DNA of 64,000 bases from Prevotella sp. UBA6994 (GTDB lineage Bacteria > Bacteroidota > Bacteroidia > Bacteroidales > Bacteroidaceae). Shown here in pieces: positions 25,907 through 34,678 of the stretch. The notes beneath the pieces are model-generated. The model was not told the DNA's origin. It saw only the letters and a program-made list of their open reading frames with translations, and did not search any database. A program made the translations under genes and the position numbers. Where the stretch lies: positions 5,942 through 69,941 of the forward strand of contig DJXW01000017.1 of assembly GCA_002449845.1 (NCBI GenBank). Direction: 5' to 3'. Every line of letters begins with the position of its first letter. The first letter of the stretch is position 1.

Positions 25907-26758
25907 ATGTTACGTATTGCCGTACAATCCAAGGGACGTCTATATGAAGACACGATGAATTTATTGGCTGAAGCCGACATCAAAGTGAGTTCCATCAAGC
26001 GTACCCTTCTGGTACAATCATCCAATTTTCCCATAGAGATATTGTATCTTCGGGATGATGACATTCCACAAAGCGTAGCCAGTGGCGTAGCCGACATTGG
26101 CATAGTAGGCGAAAATGAATTTTTGGAAAAGGGTGAAGATGCCCAAGTGATTGCTCGCTTGGGATTCAGCAAGTGCCGTCTTTCACTCGCCATTCCCAAA
26201 GTGCACCAATACACGGGCTTGGAATGGTTTAATGGCAAGAAGATAGCCACCTCATACCCCAACATCCTGAAAAAGTTTATGCTTGAAAAAGGCATACAAA
26301 CCGACATACACGAAATCACGGGTAGCGTGGAGATCAGTCCAGGTATTGGCTTGGCAGATGGAATCTTCGACATCGTGAGCTCGGGCAGCACGCTCGTGAG
26401 TAACAACCTTCGTGAGGTGGAGGTGGTGATGAAGAGCGAAGCCCTGCTCATCGGAAACAAGCACCTGAGCGAGGAGAAGAAGCAAATCCTCGACGACATG
26501 ATGTTCCGTATCGAAGCCGTCAGACAGGCAGAAGACAAGAAATACGTGCGCATGAACGTGCCTAAGAACAGACTGGAAGACATCATCAACGTGTTGCCAG
26601 GCTTGAAGAGCCCTACCATCATCCCATTGGCAGACGAAGAATGGTGCTCCGTTCATACCGTGCTCGACCAAAAGCGTTTCTGGGAGATTATCGGTAAGTT
26701 GAAGGAAATGGGAGCCCAAGGCATCTTGGTTACTCCTATCGAGAAAATGATTTTGTAA
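25907..26758 (+). CDS. hisG: ATP phosphoribosyltransferase, long form
   Basis: 283 residues from MLRIAVQSKGRLYEDTM. First step of histidine synthesis (ATP plus PRPP). Shows the periplasmic-binding-like catalytic fold with the PRPP loop (GLADGIFDIVSSGSTLVSNNL) and the C-terminal regulatory ACT-like domain (about residues 205-283, including MGAQGILVTPIEKMIL) that gives histidine feedback; the long form needs no HisZ. Head of hisG-hisD-hisC, 5-base gap to hisD. Confidence 0.96.
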   Translation: MLRIAVQSKGRLYEDTMNLLAEADIKVSSIKRTLLVQSSNFPIEILYLRDDDIPQSVASGVADIGIVGENEFLEKGEDAQVIARLGFSKCRLSLAIPKVHQYTGLEWFNGKKIATSYPNILKKFMLEKGIQTDIHEITGSVEISPGIGLADGIFDIVSSGSTLVSNNLREVEVVMKSEALLIGNKHLSEEKKQILDDMMFRIEAVRQAEDKKYVRMNVPKNRLEDIINVLPGLKSPTIIPLADEEWCSVHTVLDQKRFWEIIGKLKEMGAQGILVTPIEKMIL

Positions 26759-26763
26759 CTGTT

Positions 26764-28053
26764 ATGAGAATCATCAAATATCCATCACTCAACGACTGGA
26801 AGGACATCATAGAACGCCCCCACCTCGACGTGTCGCAACTCAATGCGACCGTTGCCTCCGTGCTACAAGACATCCGCACGAAAGGCGACGAGGCGGTGAA
26901 ATTCTATGAAGAGAAGTTTGACCACGCCTTGCTCACGTCTTTGGCTGTCTCGGAAGAAGAGATGGAAGAGGCGGGACGATTGGTTTCGCAAGAGTTGAAA
27001 GATGCGCTGACCTTGGCACATGGCAACATTGCACGCTTCCACGAGTCGCAAAAATTTGAAGGCAAGCAAATAGAGACCTGCCCTGGCGTATGCTGCTGGC
27101 AAAAGAGCGTAGCCATCGAGAAGGTAGGCCTGTATATTCCGGGCGGCACTGCCCCACTCTTCTCTACGGTGCTGATGTTGGCAACCCCAGCCAAGATTGC
27201 AGGTTGCAAGGAAATCGTGCTTTGCACTCCTCCCAACCGCGAGGGGAAGGTACACCCAGCCATTCTGGTAGCCGCCCGAATAGCCGGTGTTGACAAGATA
27301 TATAAATGTGGTGGCGTGCAAGCCATCGGTGCAATGGCTTACGGAACGGAGAGCGTGCCTAAAGTGTACAAGATATTTGGTCCAGGCAATCAATACGTAA
27401 TGGCAGCCAAGCAACAAGTGAGCTTGCACGACGTAGCGATAGATATGCCCGCAGGTCCATCAGAGGTGTGCGTCATCGCAGATGAGACCAGCAATCCTGT
27501 CTTCGTGGCAGCCGACTTGCTCAGCCAAGCCGAACATGGCACTGACTCTCAGGCTTTGCTGATTACCACCTCCGAGGAGATGCTGCAACAAGTGGAACAG
27601 GAAACGCTCAGACAACTGGAGCTTTTGCCACGAAAAGCCATCGCACAACAATCACTCGACAACAGTAGGTTTGTCTTGGTGAACGACAAAGACGAGGCGA
27701 TGCAACTCAGCAATGCGTATGCTCCCGAACACTTGATTATTGCCACATCCGACTGGGAGGAAATGGCGCAGAAGGTGGTGAACGCAGGCAGCGTGTTCTT
27801 AGGAGAATATGCTTGCGAGAGTGCGGGCGACTATGCCAGCGGCACCAACCACACCCTGCCCACACATGGCTATGCACTTGCCTACAACGGTGTGAACTTA
27901 GACAGCTACATGAGGAAGATCACCTTTCAGCACTTGTCGGCAGACGGCATTCGCTCTATCGGCAAGGCAGTGGAAATCATGGCAGAAAACGAGCAACTTG
28001 ATGCACACAAAAATGCCATGACAGTCAGAATACAACAAATCTCACCATCATGA
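26764..28053 (+). CDS. hisD: Histidinol dehydrogenase
   Basis: 429 residues. Oxidises histidinol to histidine with two NAD+ and a zinc ion. Family motifs: GLYIPGGTAPLFSTVLM, FGPGNQYVMAAKQQV, DMPAGPSEVCVIAD, LLSQAEHGTDSQALL (Zn ligands Q and H), and NHTLPTHGYALAYNG near the C-terminus. Overlaps hisC by 4 bases (ATGA), so translation is coupled. Confidence 0.97.
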   Translation: MRIIKYPSLNDWKDIIERPHLDVSQLNATVASVLQDIRTKGDEAVKFYEEKFDHALLTSLAVSEEEMEEAGRLVSQELKDALTLAHGNIARFHESQKFEGKQIETCPGVCCWQKSVAIEKVGLYIPGGTAPLFSTVLMLATPAKIAGCKEIVLCTPPNREGKVHPAILVAARIAGVDKIYKCGGVQAIGAMAYGTESVPKVYKIFGPGNQYVMAAKQQVSLHDVAIDMPAGPSEVCVIADETSNPVFVAADLLSQAEHGTDSQALLITTSEEMLQQVEQETLRQLELLPRKAIAQQSLDNSRFVLVNDKDEAMQLSNAYAPEHLIIATSDWEEMAQKVVNAGSVFLGEYACESAGDYASGTNHTLPTHGYALAYNGVNLDSYMRKITFQHLSADGIRSIGKAVEIMAENEQLDAHKNAMTVRIQQISPS

Positions 28054-29087
28054 AATCATTGAAAGAATTAGTAAGACCCAACATTTGGAAACTGGCTCCT
28101 TATAGTTCGGCTCGTAATGAATATAGTGGGAAGACGGCAAAGGTGTTCCTCGATGCCAACGAGAACCCGTACAATAAACCTTTGAACAGGTATCCAGACC
28201 CCTTGCAATGGGAACTCAAGGAGAAGATTTCTAAAATCAAGGGAGTACCCGTCAACCAAATATTCCTGGGCAACGGTAGCGACGAGGCGATAGATCTGCC
28301 TTATCGCTGCTTCTGCCGACCAGGGAAGGACAACGTGGTTGCCATCGAGCCTACATACGGGATGTATAAGGTGTGTGCCGACATCAACGATACGGAATAC
28401 CGACCCGTACTCTTAGACAACAATTATCAGTTGTCTGCCGACAAACTCCTGAAGGCTTGTGACCAAAACACAAAGATTATCTGGATTTGCTCGCCCAACA
28501 ATCCCACGGGCAACAACTTCAACCGTGACGAAATGCTCAAGGTGATTGAGAAGTTTGAAGGACTGGTCATCATCGACGAGGCATATAGCGACTTCTCTTC
28601 TCAGAAACCCATTCGTGACGAATTGGCAAAACATCCCAACCTGATTGTGCTCAACACCATGAGCAAGGCTTGGGGATGCGCAGCCATCAGATTGGGAATG
28701 GCTTTTGCCAGCGAGGAAATTATCAACATCTTCAATAAGGTGAAATATCCTTATAACGTAAACCTGCTGACACAAAAAGAAGCTCTCGACGCACTCTCCA
28801 CCCCATACGAAGTGGAGAAATGGATCAATGTGCTGCTCTTGGAACGCAACCGACTCATCACCGCATTTAAAGACCTCCCCATCTGCGAACAGGTGTACCA
28901 TTCTGATGCCAACTTCTTCTTGGCAAAGATGACGGAGGCTCAGAAAATCTACGACTACCTGGTTGACCGTGGCATCATCGTGCGCAACCGCTCTCGCATC
29001 AGTCTTTGCCAAGAGTGTCTGCGTATCACTATCGGCACGAAGAGCGAGAACAACCAACTACTTGCCGCATTGAGACAATATCAATAA
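28050..29087 (+). CDS. hisC: Histidinol-phosphate aminotransferase
   Basis: 345 residues, PLP fold type I. Motifs: LDANENPYNKPLNRYPDP, FLGNGSDEAIDL, ICSPNNPTGNNF, VIIDEAYSDFSS, catalytic Lys in NTMSKAWGCAAIRLGMA, and the substrate Arg region CLRITIG. Converts imidazole acetol phosphate to histidinol phosphate. Follows hisD in the operon; hisB is missing after it and a dicarboxylate transporter takes that place 18 bases on. Confidence 0.96.
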   Translation: MKSLKELVRPNIWKLAPYSSARNEYSGKTAKVFLDANENPYNKPLNRYPDPLQWELKEKISKIKGVPVNQIFLGNGSDEAIDLPYRCFCRPGKDNVVAIEPTYGMYKVCADINDTEYRPVLLDNNYQLSADKLLKACDQNTKIIWICSPNNPTGNNFNRDEMLKVIEKFEGLVIIDEAYSDFSSQKPIRDELAKHPNLIVLNTMSKAWGCAAIRLGMAFASEEIINIFNKVKYPYNVNLLTQKEALDALSTPYEVEKWINVLLLERNRLITAFKDLPICEQVYHSDANFFLAKMTEAQKIYDYLVDRGIIVRNRSRISLCQECLRITIGTKSENNQLLAALRQYQ

Positions 29088-29105
29088 CTTAAATACTTAA
29101 AACCT

Positions 29106-30578
29106 ATGACTATTACCATGATTCTCCAGCTACTCATCGTATTGCTGGCTCTTTGGGTGGGTTCAAGGTATGGTAGCCTTGCCCTCGGTGCTATTTCCGG
29201 TATCGGACTTGCCATTCTCGTCTTCGGATGGGGATTAAAACCTGGCACTCCTCCTACCGACGTGATTTACATCATCATCGCAGCCGTGACCTGTGCGGGC
29301 GTATTGCAAGCCTCTGGGGGAATGGACTGGATGATTCAAGTGGCAGAACGATTGTTGCGCAAGCATCCTGACCGCATCACGTTTCTTGCCCCTCTCACCA
29401 CATTCTTCCTCACCGTACTCGTGGGAACGGGACACGTAGTCTATACGCTCATGCCTATCATCTGCGACATTGCCTTGAAGAAGGGCATTCGCCCAGAACG
29501 TCCGTGTGGTGTGGCTTCCATTGCCTCACAGGTGGGAATCACTTGTTCGCCTATCGCAGCTGCCGTGGTAGCATTCTCCGCCATCTCAGCCTCGAACGGT
29601 TTCCATGTGAACAACTTGCAAATCATCATGATTACCATTCCTGCATGTGTGTGTGGATTGATGGCTGCCGCTGCCGCCTCGTATAGGAGAGGTTACGACC
29701 TCGACAAAGACCCTCAATTCCAAGAGCGACTGAAAGATCCTCAGCAATATGACTATATCTACGGAAACTCTGCAACCACACTTGACAAGGAAATCTCACA
29801 AGATAGCAAGAATGCCGTATTCATCTTCCTCGGCGCACTGGCTATCATCGTGGTGTTCTCTATCGTTCAGATGTTTGGCGGCAACCTATTGCCAACTTAC
29901 GACACCGTGCAAGTAGTAAAGGGTGGCATTGCAGAGGTAAGCGTGCAAGGCGTTACCGAAACGGCGCAACAACTGGCAAAGGCAGGGTTGGTTGTTCCTG
30001 GTGTTACCGAGACCGTTTCTAAACCTTTGGCAATGAACTTAGTGATTCAGATCATCATGATTTCTGCCGCCGCATTGATGATTATCTTCTGCAAGGCAAA
30101 GCCCAAGAAGGCAGTGGCAGGAGCCGTATGGCAAAGTGGAATGGTGGCTGTGGTTGCCATCTACGGTATTGCCTGGTTGGCAGACACGTTCTTCGGCAAC
30201 TACCTGAAGGAGATGCAACACATGCTCACCGACCTCGTGGCTGCTTATCCTTGGACGATTGCCATTGCGTTCTTCTTCGTATCGGTATTGATCAACTCGC
30301 AAGGAGCGGTGGTAGTAGCCATGTTGCCATTGGCATACTCGCTCAACATTGAGGGATGGATTCTGTTGGGTGTGCTCCCATCGGTATATGGTTATTTCTT
30401 CATTCCCAATTACCCATCAGATATTGCTACCGTGAACTTCGACCGTTCGGGTACGACGGTGATTGGTAAGTACCTGCTCAACCACTCATTCATGATGCCT
30501 GGTCTTATCAGCGTGATTACGAGTACCATCGTAGCTTACGGCTTAGCTTACATCTGCCATAGTGCAGGGATGTTTTAG
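29106..30578 (+). CDS. dcuB: Anaerobic C4-dicarboxylate transporter, DcuA/DcuB family
   Basis: 490 residues with about 12 hydrophobic segments. Dcu features: LLIVLLALWVGSRYGSLALG N-terminus, LTTFFLTVLVGTGHVVYTLMPII, PCGVASIASQVGITCSPIAAAVVAFS, and FIPNYPSDIATVNFDRSGTT near the C-terminus. Exchanges fumarate, aspartate or malate for succinate in anaerobic fumarate respiration, which suits a Bacteroidales host. Closely follows hisC (18-base gap) and may be read from the his promoter, though no metabolic link is evident. DcuA versus DcuB was not resolved. Confidence 0.88.
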   Translation: MTITMILQLLIVLLALWVGSRYGSLALGAISGIGLAILVFGWGLKPGTPPTDVIYIIIAAVTCAGVLQASGGMDWMIQVAERLLRKHPDRITFLAPLTTFFLTVLVGTGHVVYTLMPIICDIALKKGIRPERPCGVASIASQVGITCSPIAAAVVAFSAISASNGFHVNNLQIIMITIPACVCGLMAAAAASYRRGYDLDKDPQFQERLKDPQQYDYIYGNSATTLDKEISQDSKNAVFIFLGALAIIVVFSIVQMFGGNLLPTYDTVQVVKGGIAEVSVQGVTETAQQLAKAGLVVPGVTETVSKPLAMNLVIQIIMISAAALMIIFCKAKPKKAVAGAVWQSGMVAVVAIYGIAWLADTFFGNYLKEMQHMLTDLVAAYPWTIAIAFFFVSVLINSQGAVVVAMLPLAYSLNIEGWILLGVLPSVYGYFFIPNYPSDIATVNFDRSGTTVIGKYLLNHSFMMPGLISVITSTIVAYGLAYICHSAGMF

Positions 30579-30579
30579 G

Positions 30580-30756
30580 TTTTAGAGGTGAGGAGTGAGG
30601 TTTAGAGAAAAAGATGTGAGGGGTGAGAGGTGAGAGAATAGTTTTTCCAACTGAGTTTTCAAGCAGCCGTGGCTATTCTCTCACCCCTCACCTCTCACAT
30701 CTCACCCCTCACCTCTCACCTCTCACCCCTCACCCCTTACTTCTCACCCCTCACAA
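30580..30756. repeat. Second inverted pair of GAGGTGAGA arrays
   Basis: Left array about 30584-30642 and right inverted array about 30672-30753 flank CAGCCGTGGCTATTCTCTCAC (30668-30688), the block also present inverted at 22.12 kb. It lies between the convergent dcuB and CotH genes and runs into the CotH gene, whose last codons and stop are made of repeat sequence. Confidence 0.8.
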
Positions 30757-32521
30757 CAACCTTCCTCCCCTTCTCTCCTTTCCTTACAACAATATTCACG
30801 CCAGGAGATAAGGTGGAGAAACGATGACCATGAAGATTGTAGATAGACTCCTGAGCATTAGACCAGTTGTCTTTCAAACTTGCACTTGAAGAAAAATTAC
30901 CAAAGCCCACATCATCCAGGTATGAGAAATATGAGTCGAACAAATCAAAACGCTTGTCAATCCACTCATCCAAACGTTCCATGCTGTCCACATAACTCAA
31001 ACTGATAAACGGTCTCACACCTTGATTGTCGGCTGTAGCCTCCCACTCGCCCATTGCAAGGCGACACACGTCACCTTTCTTATATTCCGTGGAAGAATGC
31101 CACTCTTTCAACTTATGGTAATGTCGCCATTTCTCTACGGGCTTCCAACAAGAGGCATATTGCGGTTCATTGATACATTTACTGTCAGCCCATCGCTTCC
31201 ATTCCTCCGCATAGTTCTCTTTGCCAATCCTGTCACACCAATCATGCACGAGAGCCTTCACCGTAGTGCTCCCTATCCTATCATGTTTCCTCAGTTGGCA
31301 ATAGCGTGCCCTGATTTCATCCTTAAAGTAAACGGAGAGCCAATACATGGGACCATTCTCATACAATGCCCAATATCGGTCAACGCCCGTACGCTCTGGA
31401 GGACTGATGGTTTCAGCCCCGACATTGTTACCAAACGTATAGTCAAGGTCGTAGGGAGCAACAAACCATTTCACTCCGTCGTAAGTGAACCACTGCCAGT
31501 TCTTGGCAAACCCATCATAATTGGCAATCAGGTAATTCAGGCAGACATAATCCAAGAGGCTCTGCACATCAAACCTACGGGCAAACTCAGCTCGTAGCTT
31601 CTCCACATTCTGTTCCTTTACGCTCATCTGTTGCAGTTCTCTACATACACGTGAGAGAGAAACAATACACTCCCGTGTCTCATCCGACATCTTCTTGGGA
31701 TTTCTCACCTCAAATGCCGACCAGTCGATGTCACCATTCCAGAAACTGCCTTCCGACAAATTCCCGTCTAAGTGTATGTGCTTGGGATTATTCTTGCTTT
31801 GTGCCATGTTTTCATGACTCTTCTTCAACTGCCAACTATAAATGCCGTAAAACTCACCATTCAAATAGACAATGCAAGGGAAGCCATCTGGGTGACACAT
31901 CGCCAAGGGTTCTCCCGCCGCCAAGCCACCTGAACGAGCCCAAGGATAACCCACATCAGAAACCATCAACTCATAGAGCTTATAACCCACCGCACCAACG
32001 CCACGAAAGTAATCATTGTAATAAGCCTTGAGATGAAAACCATCCTGACTGACCCAATTTCCTATGGCGATGGTAGGTTTGTCGTTTCCTACCCACTCAT
32101 CATCATAAAATTCTACCTTCATCCCTTTCTTGGGAAACATCAACGACACATCGCCTTGTGCGTCTAAGACCACACGCTTGCAGAAATAGTTACCATCTCT
32201 ATCGTCCACCTCCATCCAGCAATGCAACGTATCGCCTTTACATTCGGGCAATCGGGTCGTTCCCTTCAAGTTCACGTAAGCACATCTCGGTTCAGGAATG
32301 GATATGTATGAGATGTGGCTCAAGTCTCGCTTAATCCCATCGAGAAAGATGGAAGGAGGCAAGATGGGAGTCTTGGGAAAGCCCGTGGGATTCTTGGTAG
32401 GGTCAATCTTTGACGAGGTAATAGTACGTACTTTTTTCGTTGACATTACACGCTGCGCTATGGAAACAGTGGAAATGAATGCCAAAATGGTCATGCAGAT
32501 AATTAGTTTTTTCATATCCAT
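30737..32521 (-). CDS. Secreted CotH-kinase family protein
   Basis: 594 residues with a signal peptide (MKKLIICMTILAFISTVSIAQ; Met 3 is an alternative start). The CotH domain covers about residues 90-470: MKVEFYDDEW, IVYLNGEFYGIYSWQLKKSH, NYLIANYDGFAKNWQWF and the acidic VAPYDLDYTFG motif expected for metal binding. The C-terminus (ESIYNLHGHRFSTLSPGVNIV) looks like the short sorting-type tail of Prevotella secreted proteins. Odd: the last residues (VVVRGEK) and stop are encoded by the GAGGTGAGA repeat, suggesting the natural end was altered by the repeat. Confidence 0.85.
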   Translation of the reverse strand: MDMKKLIICMTILAFISTVSIAQRVMSTKKVRTITSSKIDPTKNPTGFPKTPILPPSIFLDGIKRDLSHISYISIPEPRCAYVNLKGTTRLPECKGDTLHCWMEVDDRDGNYFCKRVVLDAQGDVSLMFPKKGMKVEFYDDEWVGNDKPTIAIGNWVSQDGFHLKAYYNDYFRGVGAVGYKLYELMVSDVGYPWARSGGLAAGEPLAMCHPDGFPCIVYLNGEFYGIYSWQLKKSHENMAQSKNNPKHIHLDGNLSEGSFWNGDIDWSAFEVRNPKKMSDETRECIVSLSRVCRELQQMSVKEQNVEKLRAEFARRFDVQSLLDYVCLNYLIANYDGFAKNWQWFTYDGVKWFVAPYDLDYTFGNNVGAETISPPERTGVDRYWALYENGPMYWLSVYFKDEIRARYCQLRKHDRIGSTTVKALVHDWCDRIGKENYAEEWKRWADSKCINEPQYASCWKPVEKWRHYHKLKEWHSSTEYKKGDVCRLAMGEWEATADNQGVRPFISLSYVDSMERLDEWIDKRFDLFDSYFSYLDDVGFGNFSSSASLKDNWSNAQESIYNLHGHRFSTLSPGVNIVVRKGEKGRKVVVRGEK

Positions 32522-32540
32522 GCTAATTGATGAGTTTTTG

Positions 32541-32548
32541 CAAATATA
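32541..32548 (-). promoter_or_regulatory. -7 box for the CotH gene
   Basis: TATATTTG on the minus strand followed by C, 19 bases before the first start codon. Confidence 0.6.
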
Positions 32549-32698
32549 CGATTTATTGCAAAAAATTCCGTAAAACCCTTCATTATTTTATTCCACAAGC
32601 ATCAGAAAAACGTCAGAAAAGGAGAAAAACCACCATTGCATTCATTTAGGAATCAACACTTTATAAAAAGTATCACTCTAAATTCACCCTAAATGAGA

Positions 32699-34486
32699 TT
32701 AACGGTAATATGGTTTGAGATTTTCCTCCAAAGTACTGGCATCTTGAGTGCCAAAGAGAGAATAATTAGCCAATTTCTTCAACCTATACACCTGTTGCGT
32801 GTCTTTGTCCATTAATATACGGATTTGCTCATTGTTGAAGCCTAAGCGTATCAACACACACAACCTGAATTGATTGACGGGAAGATGATGCTCCTGGGCA
32901 ATGAAAGCATAATAACGAATGAAATGAGCCCTGAACGCCTCCGTCAAGTCATTCCAGTCTTTATCGGTAGGCGGTACGATTACACGTTTGGACAACCCTC
33001 TTACCTCAAACTTTTTAAAGATAATGCTTTCCCTAAATTCAGCTTCCTTGTTGATTCCTTTGTTCAAAACCAACTGATGGTCTAAATCCTTGGCTTTTTC
33101 CTGCCATTTGGCAATCTCCTTTTCCTTGTTTCGGATGTCCTTCTTGAACTGAGCTGACATTTCTTTTTGTTCGTCAATCAAGTCAGAGAGCCTTTGCTGG
33201 AGTTCGTTCATGTTCTCGTCCAGCATGTTTTTCTCTTGGTTCGCCCTGACGATAACATCTTTTAGTTCCTGAATCTCAGACTCCATCTGTTGGTTTTTCA
33301 CTTCATGGTCATAATTCAACAAGCGCAGATTGTCTTTTGCAGCATACAACTGATTGAGCGAAGTTTCATAATCCAAAGACAACTGCTTGATTTTTTGTCT
33401 TGCTTTCTTCTTGATCTTACTGTAAACAAAGATGATGGTGGTTATTCCCAAGATCGTAACGACTATGGCAATGAGCCTGTTTGTCTGTGCCTTCCGAGAA
33501 TTTTCGTCAGCCAGTTTTTGCTGGCGACTATAATTGTACAATGCCGACGTTTGGTGAATCACATTTTGTTCCACCTCACGATAAGAATCATCGTTGGCAT
33601 TGGCAAAAAGACGAGCATATTTGGCAATAGAATCAGGATAATGTTTCTTTTCGTAAACAGACAGCAAGCCCTTGTAACCAGCCTCTAAGAAACCACCTTT
33701 CAAGGTTTTTCTAAACAAGGCAATGGCTTCGTCGTGCTTGTTTTGTGAAAGACAATACATTCCTTTGTAGTAATAATAGAGTTCCTTTCCCTCTAATATG
33801 TTTCCCTTTTCATCGAAGAATCCCGACTCTTTCTCATATACCTGCATTGCTTCCCAAGCCTGCTGGTATTGTCCGCGATGAAGGTAAATGCTGATGGGTA
33901 ATATCAATATTTGAGCGGCAAGGTGGTTTCCACCATGTTGTCGGTACAATTCCACACTTCTTTGAGTGACGTACAACATACTATCCGTATCGTTTCGGTG
34001 GAAATATACACCCGTCTTCAGGCGAAAGGCGGTGATGGCTGCGAGTGTATCTTTGTTTTTATACGCATATTTTTCCGCCATTTCAATGGCTTTCATTTCA
34101 TCATCTGGCAGAAATTGCCGATGATACAAGTCTATCATCTGCCCATAAATAGCGGCAAGCGTATGAAAGTCGCAATCCTTTCTCGTGGTGTCAGCCATTT
34201 CCGTAGCCTTTTGGTAACATTCCAAGGCAATGGGAGCCTCACCCATGTCGTGATGAACCCTTCCCTTGAGGTAGAGAGCCATCATGCGCTCGTTGGCGTT
34301 TCCGTTGTGGTTGAAGTAGTTGACCAAGGAGTCAACGGTAGGCAACCATGCTTCGGAGAACACCGTATCAGCTCGGTTGCACTGACTCACATAGTCAAGT
34401 CGTTGACGCATCGCCTCTTCATCCGTACATGAAAGAAGCATCGTCAACGTCAGGAGTGTGGCTAATATGTATTTGACATTTTTCAT
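32699..34486 (-). CDS. Lipoprotein TPR sensor with coiled coil and C-terminal helical domain
   Basis: 595 residues. Lipobox LLSC (C20); TPR-type helices about 30-320; one membrane helix (LIAIVVTILGITTIIFVYS, about 333-351); a long coiled coil (about 352-475, rich in E, K and Q); and a C-terminal region (KDWNDLTEAFRAHFIRYY, FRLCVLIRLGFNNEQIRILMDKDTQQVYRLKKLAN) resembling an HTH. This is a common Bacteroidetes layout for a membrane-bound one-component regulator. Target genes unknown. The -7 box ends 5 bases before the ATG. Confidence 0.8.
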   Translation of the reverse strand: MKNVKYILATLLTLTMLLSCTDEEAMRQRLDYVSQCNRADTVFSEAWLPTVDSLVNYFNHNGNANERMMALYLKGRVHHDMGEAPIALECYQKATEMADTTRKDCDFHTLAAIYGQMIDLYHRQFLPDDEMKAIEMAEKYAYKNKDTLAAITAFRLKTGVYFHRNDTDSMLYVTQRSVELYRQHGGNHLAAQILILPISIYLHRGQYQQAWEAMQVYEKESGFFDEKGNILEGKELYYYYKGMYCLSQNKHDEAIALFRKTLKGGFLEAGYKGLLSVYEKKHYPDSIAKYARLFANANDDSYREVEQNVIHQTSALYNYSRQQKLADENSRKAQTNRLIAIVVTILGITTIIFVYSKIKKKARQKIKQLSLDYETSLNQLYAAKDNLRLLNYDHEVKNQQMESEIQELKDVIVRANQEKNMLDENMNELQQRLSDLIDEQKEMSAQFKKDIRNKEKEIAKWQEKAKDLDHQLVLNKGINKEAEFRESIIFKKFEVRGLSKRVIVPPTDKDWNDLTEAFRAHFIRYYAFIAQEHHLPVNQFRLCVLIRLGFNNEQIRILMDKDTQQVYRLKKLANYSLFGTQDASTLEENLKPYYR

Positions 34487-34491
34487 ATCAG

Positions 34492-34499
34492 CAAAGATA
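34492..34499 (-). promoter_or_regulatory. -7 box abutting the TPR-sensor start
   Basis: TATCTTTG on the minus strand, followed by C, only 5 bases before the ATG at 34486; a leaderless or near-leaderless transcript is implied. Confidence 0.55.
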
Positions 34500-34678
34500 A
34501 CAACTGCGCCGAATATAACCTATTTTTCAAGTAACTAAAAAAATACCTTTTAAATACACCAAGACTTATCTCATCACGATTTGTGATGATCTCAAAAGCC
34601 AGATGTCATTGTTTTCCTTACATATATAGTATGAAGGAAAGAAGACATGAAAATATGTCTTGACGATTCGTACTGAAG

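Noticed and set aside
30623..30811. 62-codon ORF
   Set aside because: Encoded by the repeat array (runs of LTPHLSP) and overlaps the end of the CotH gene.
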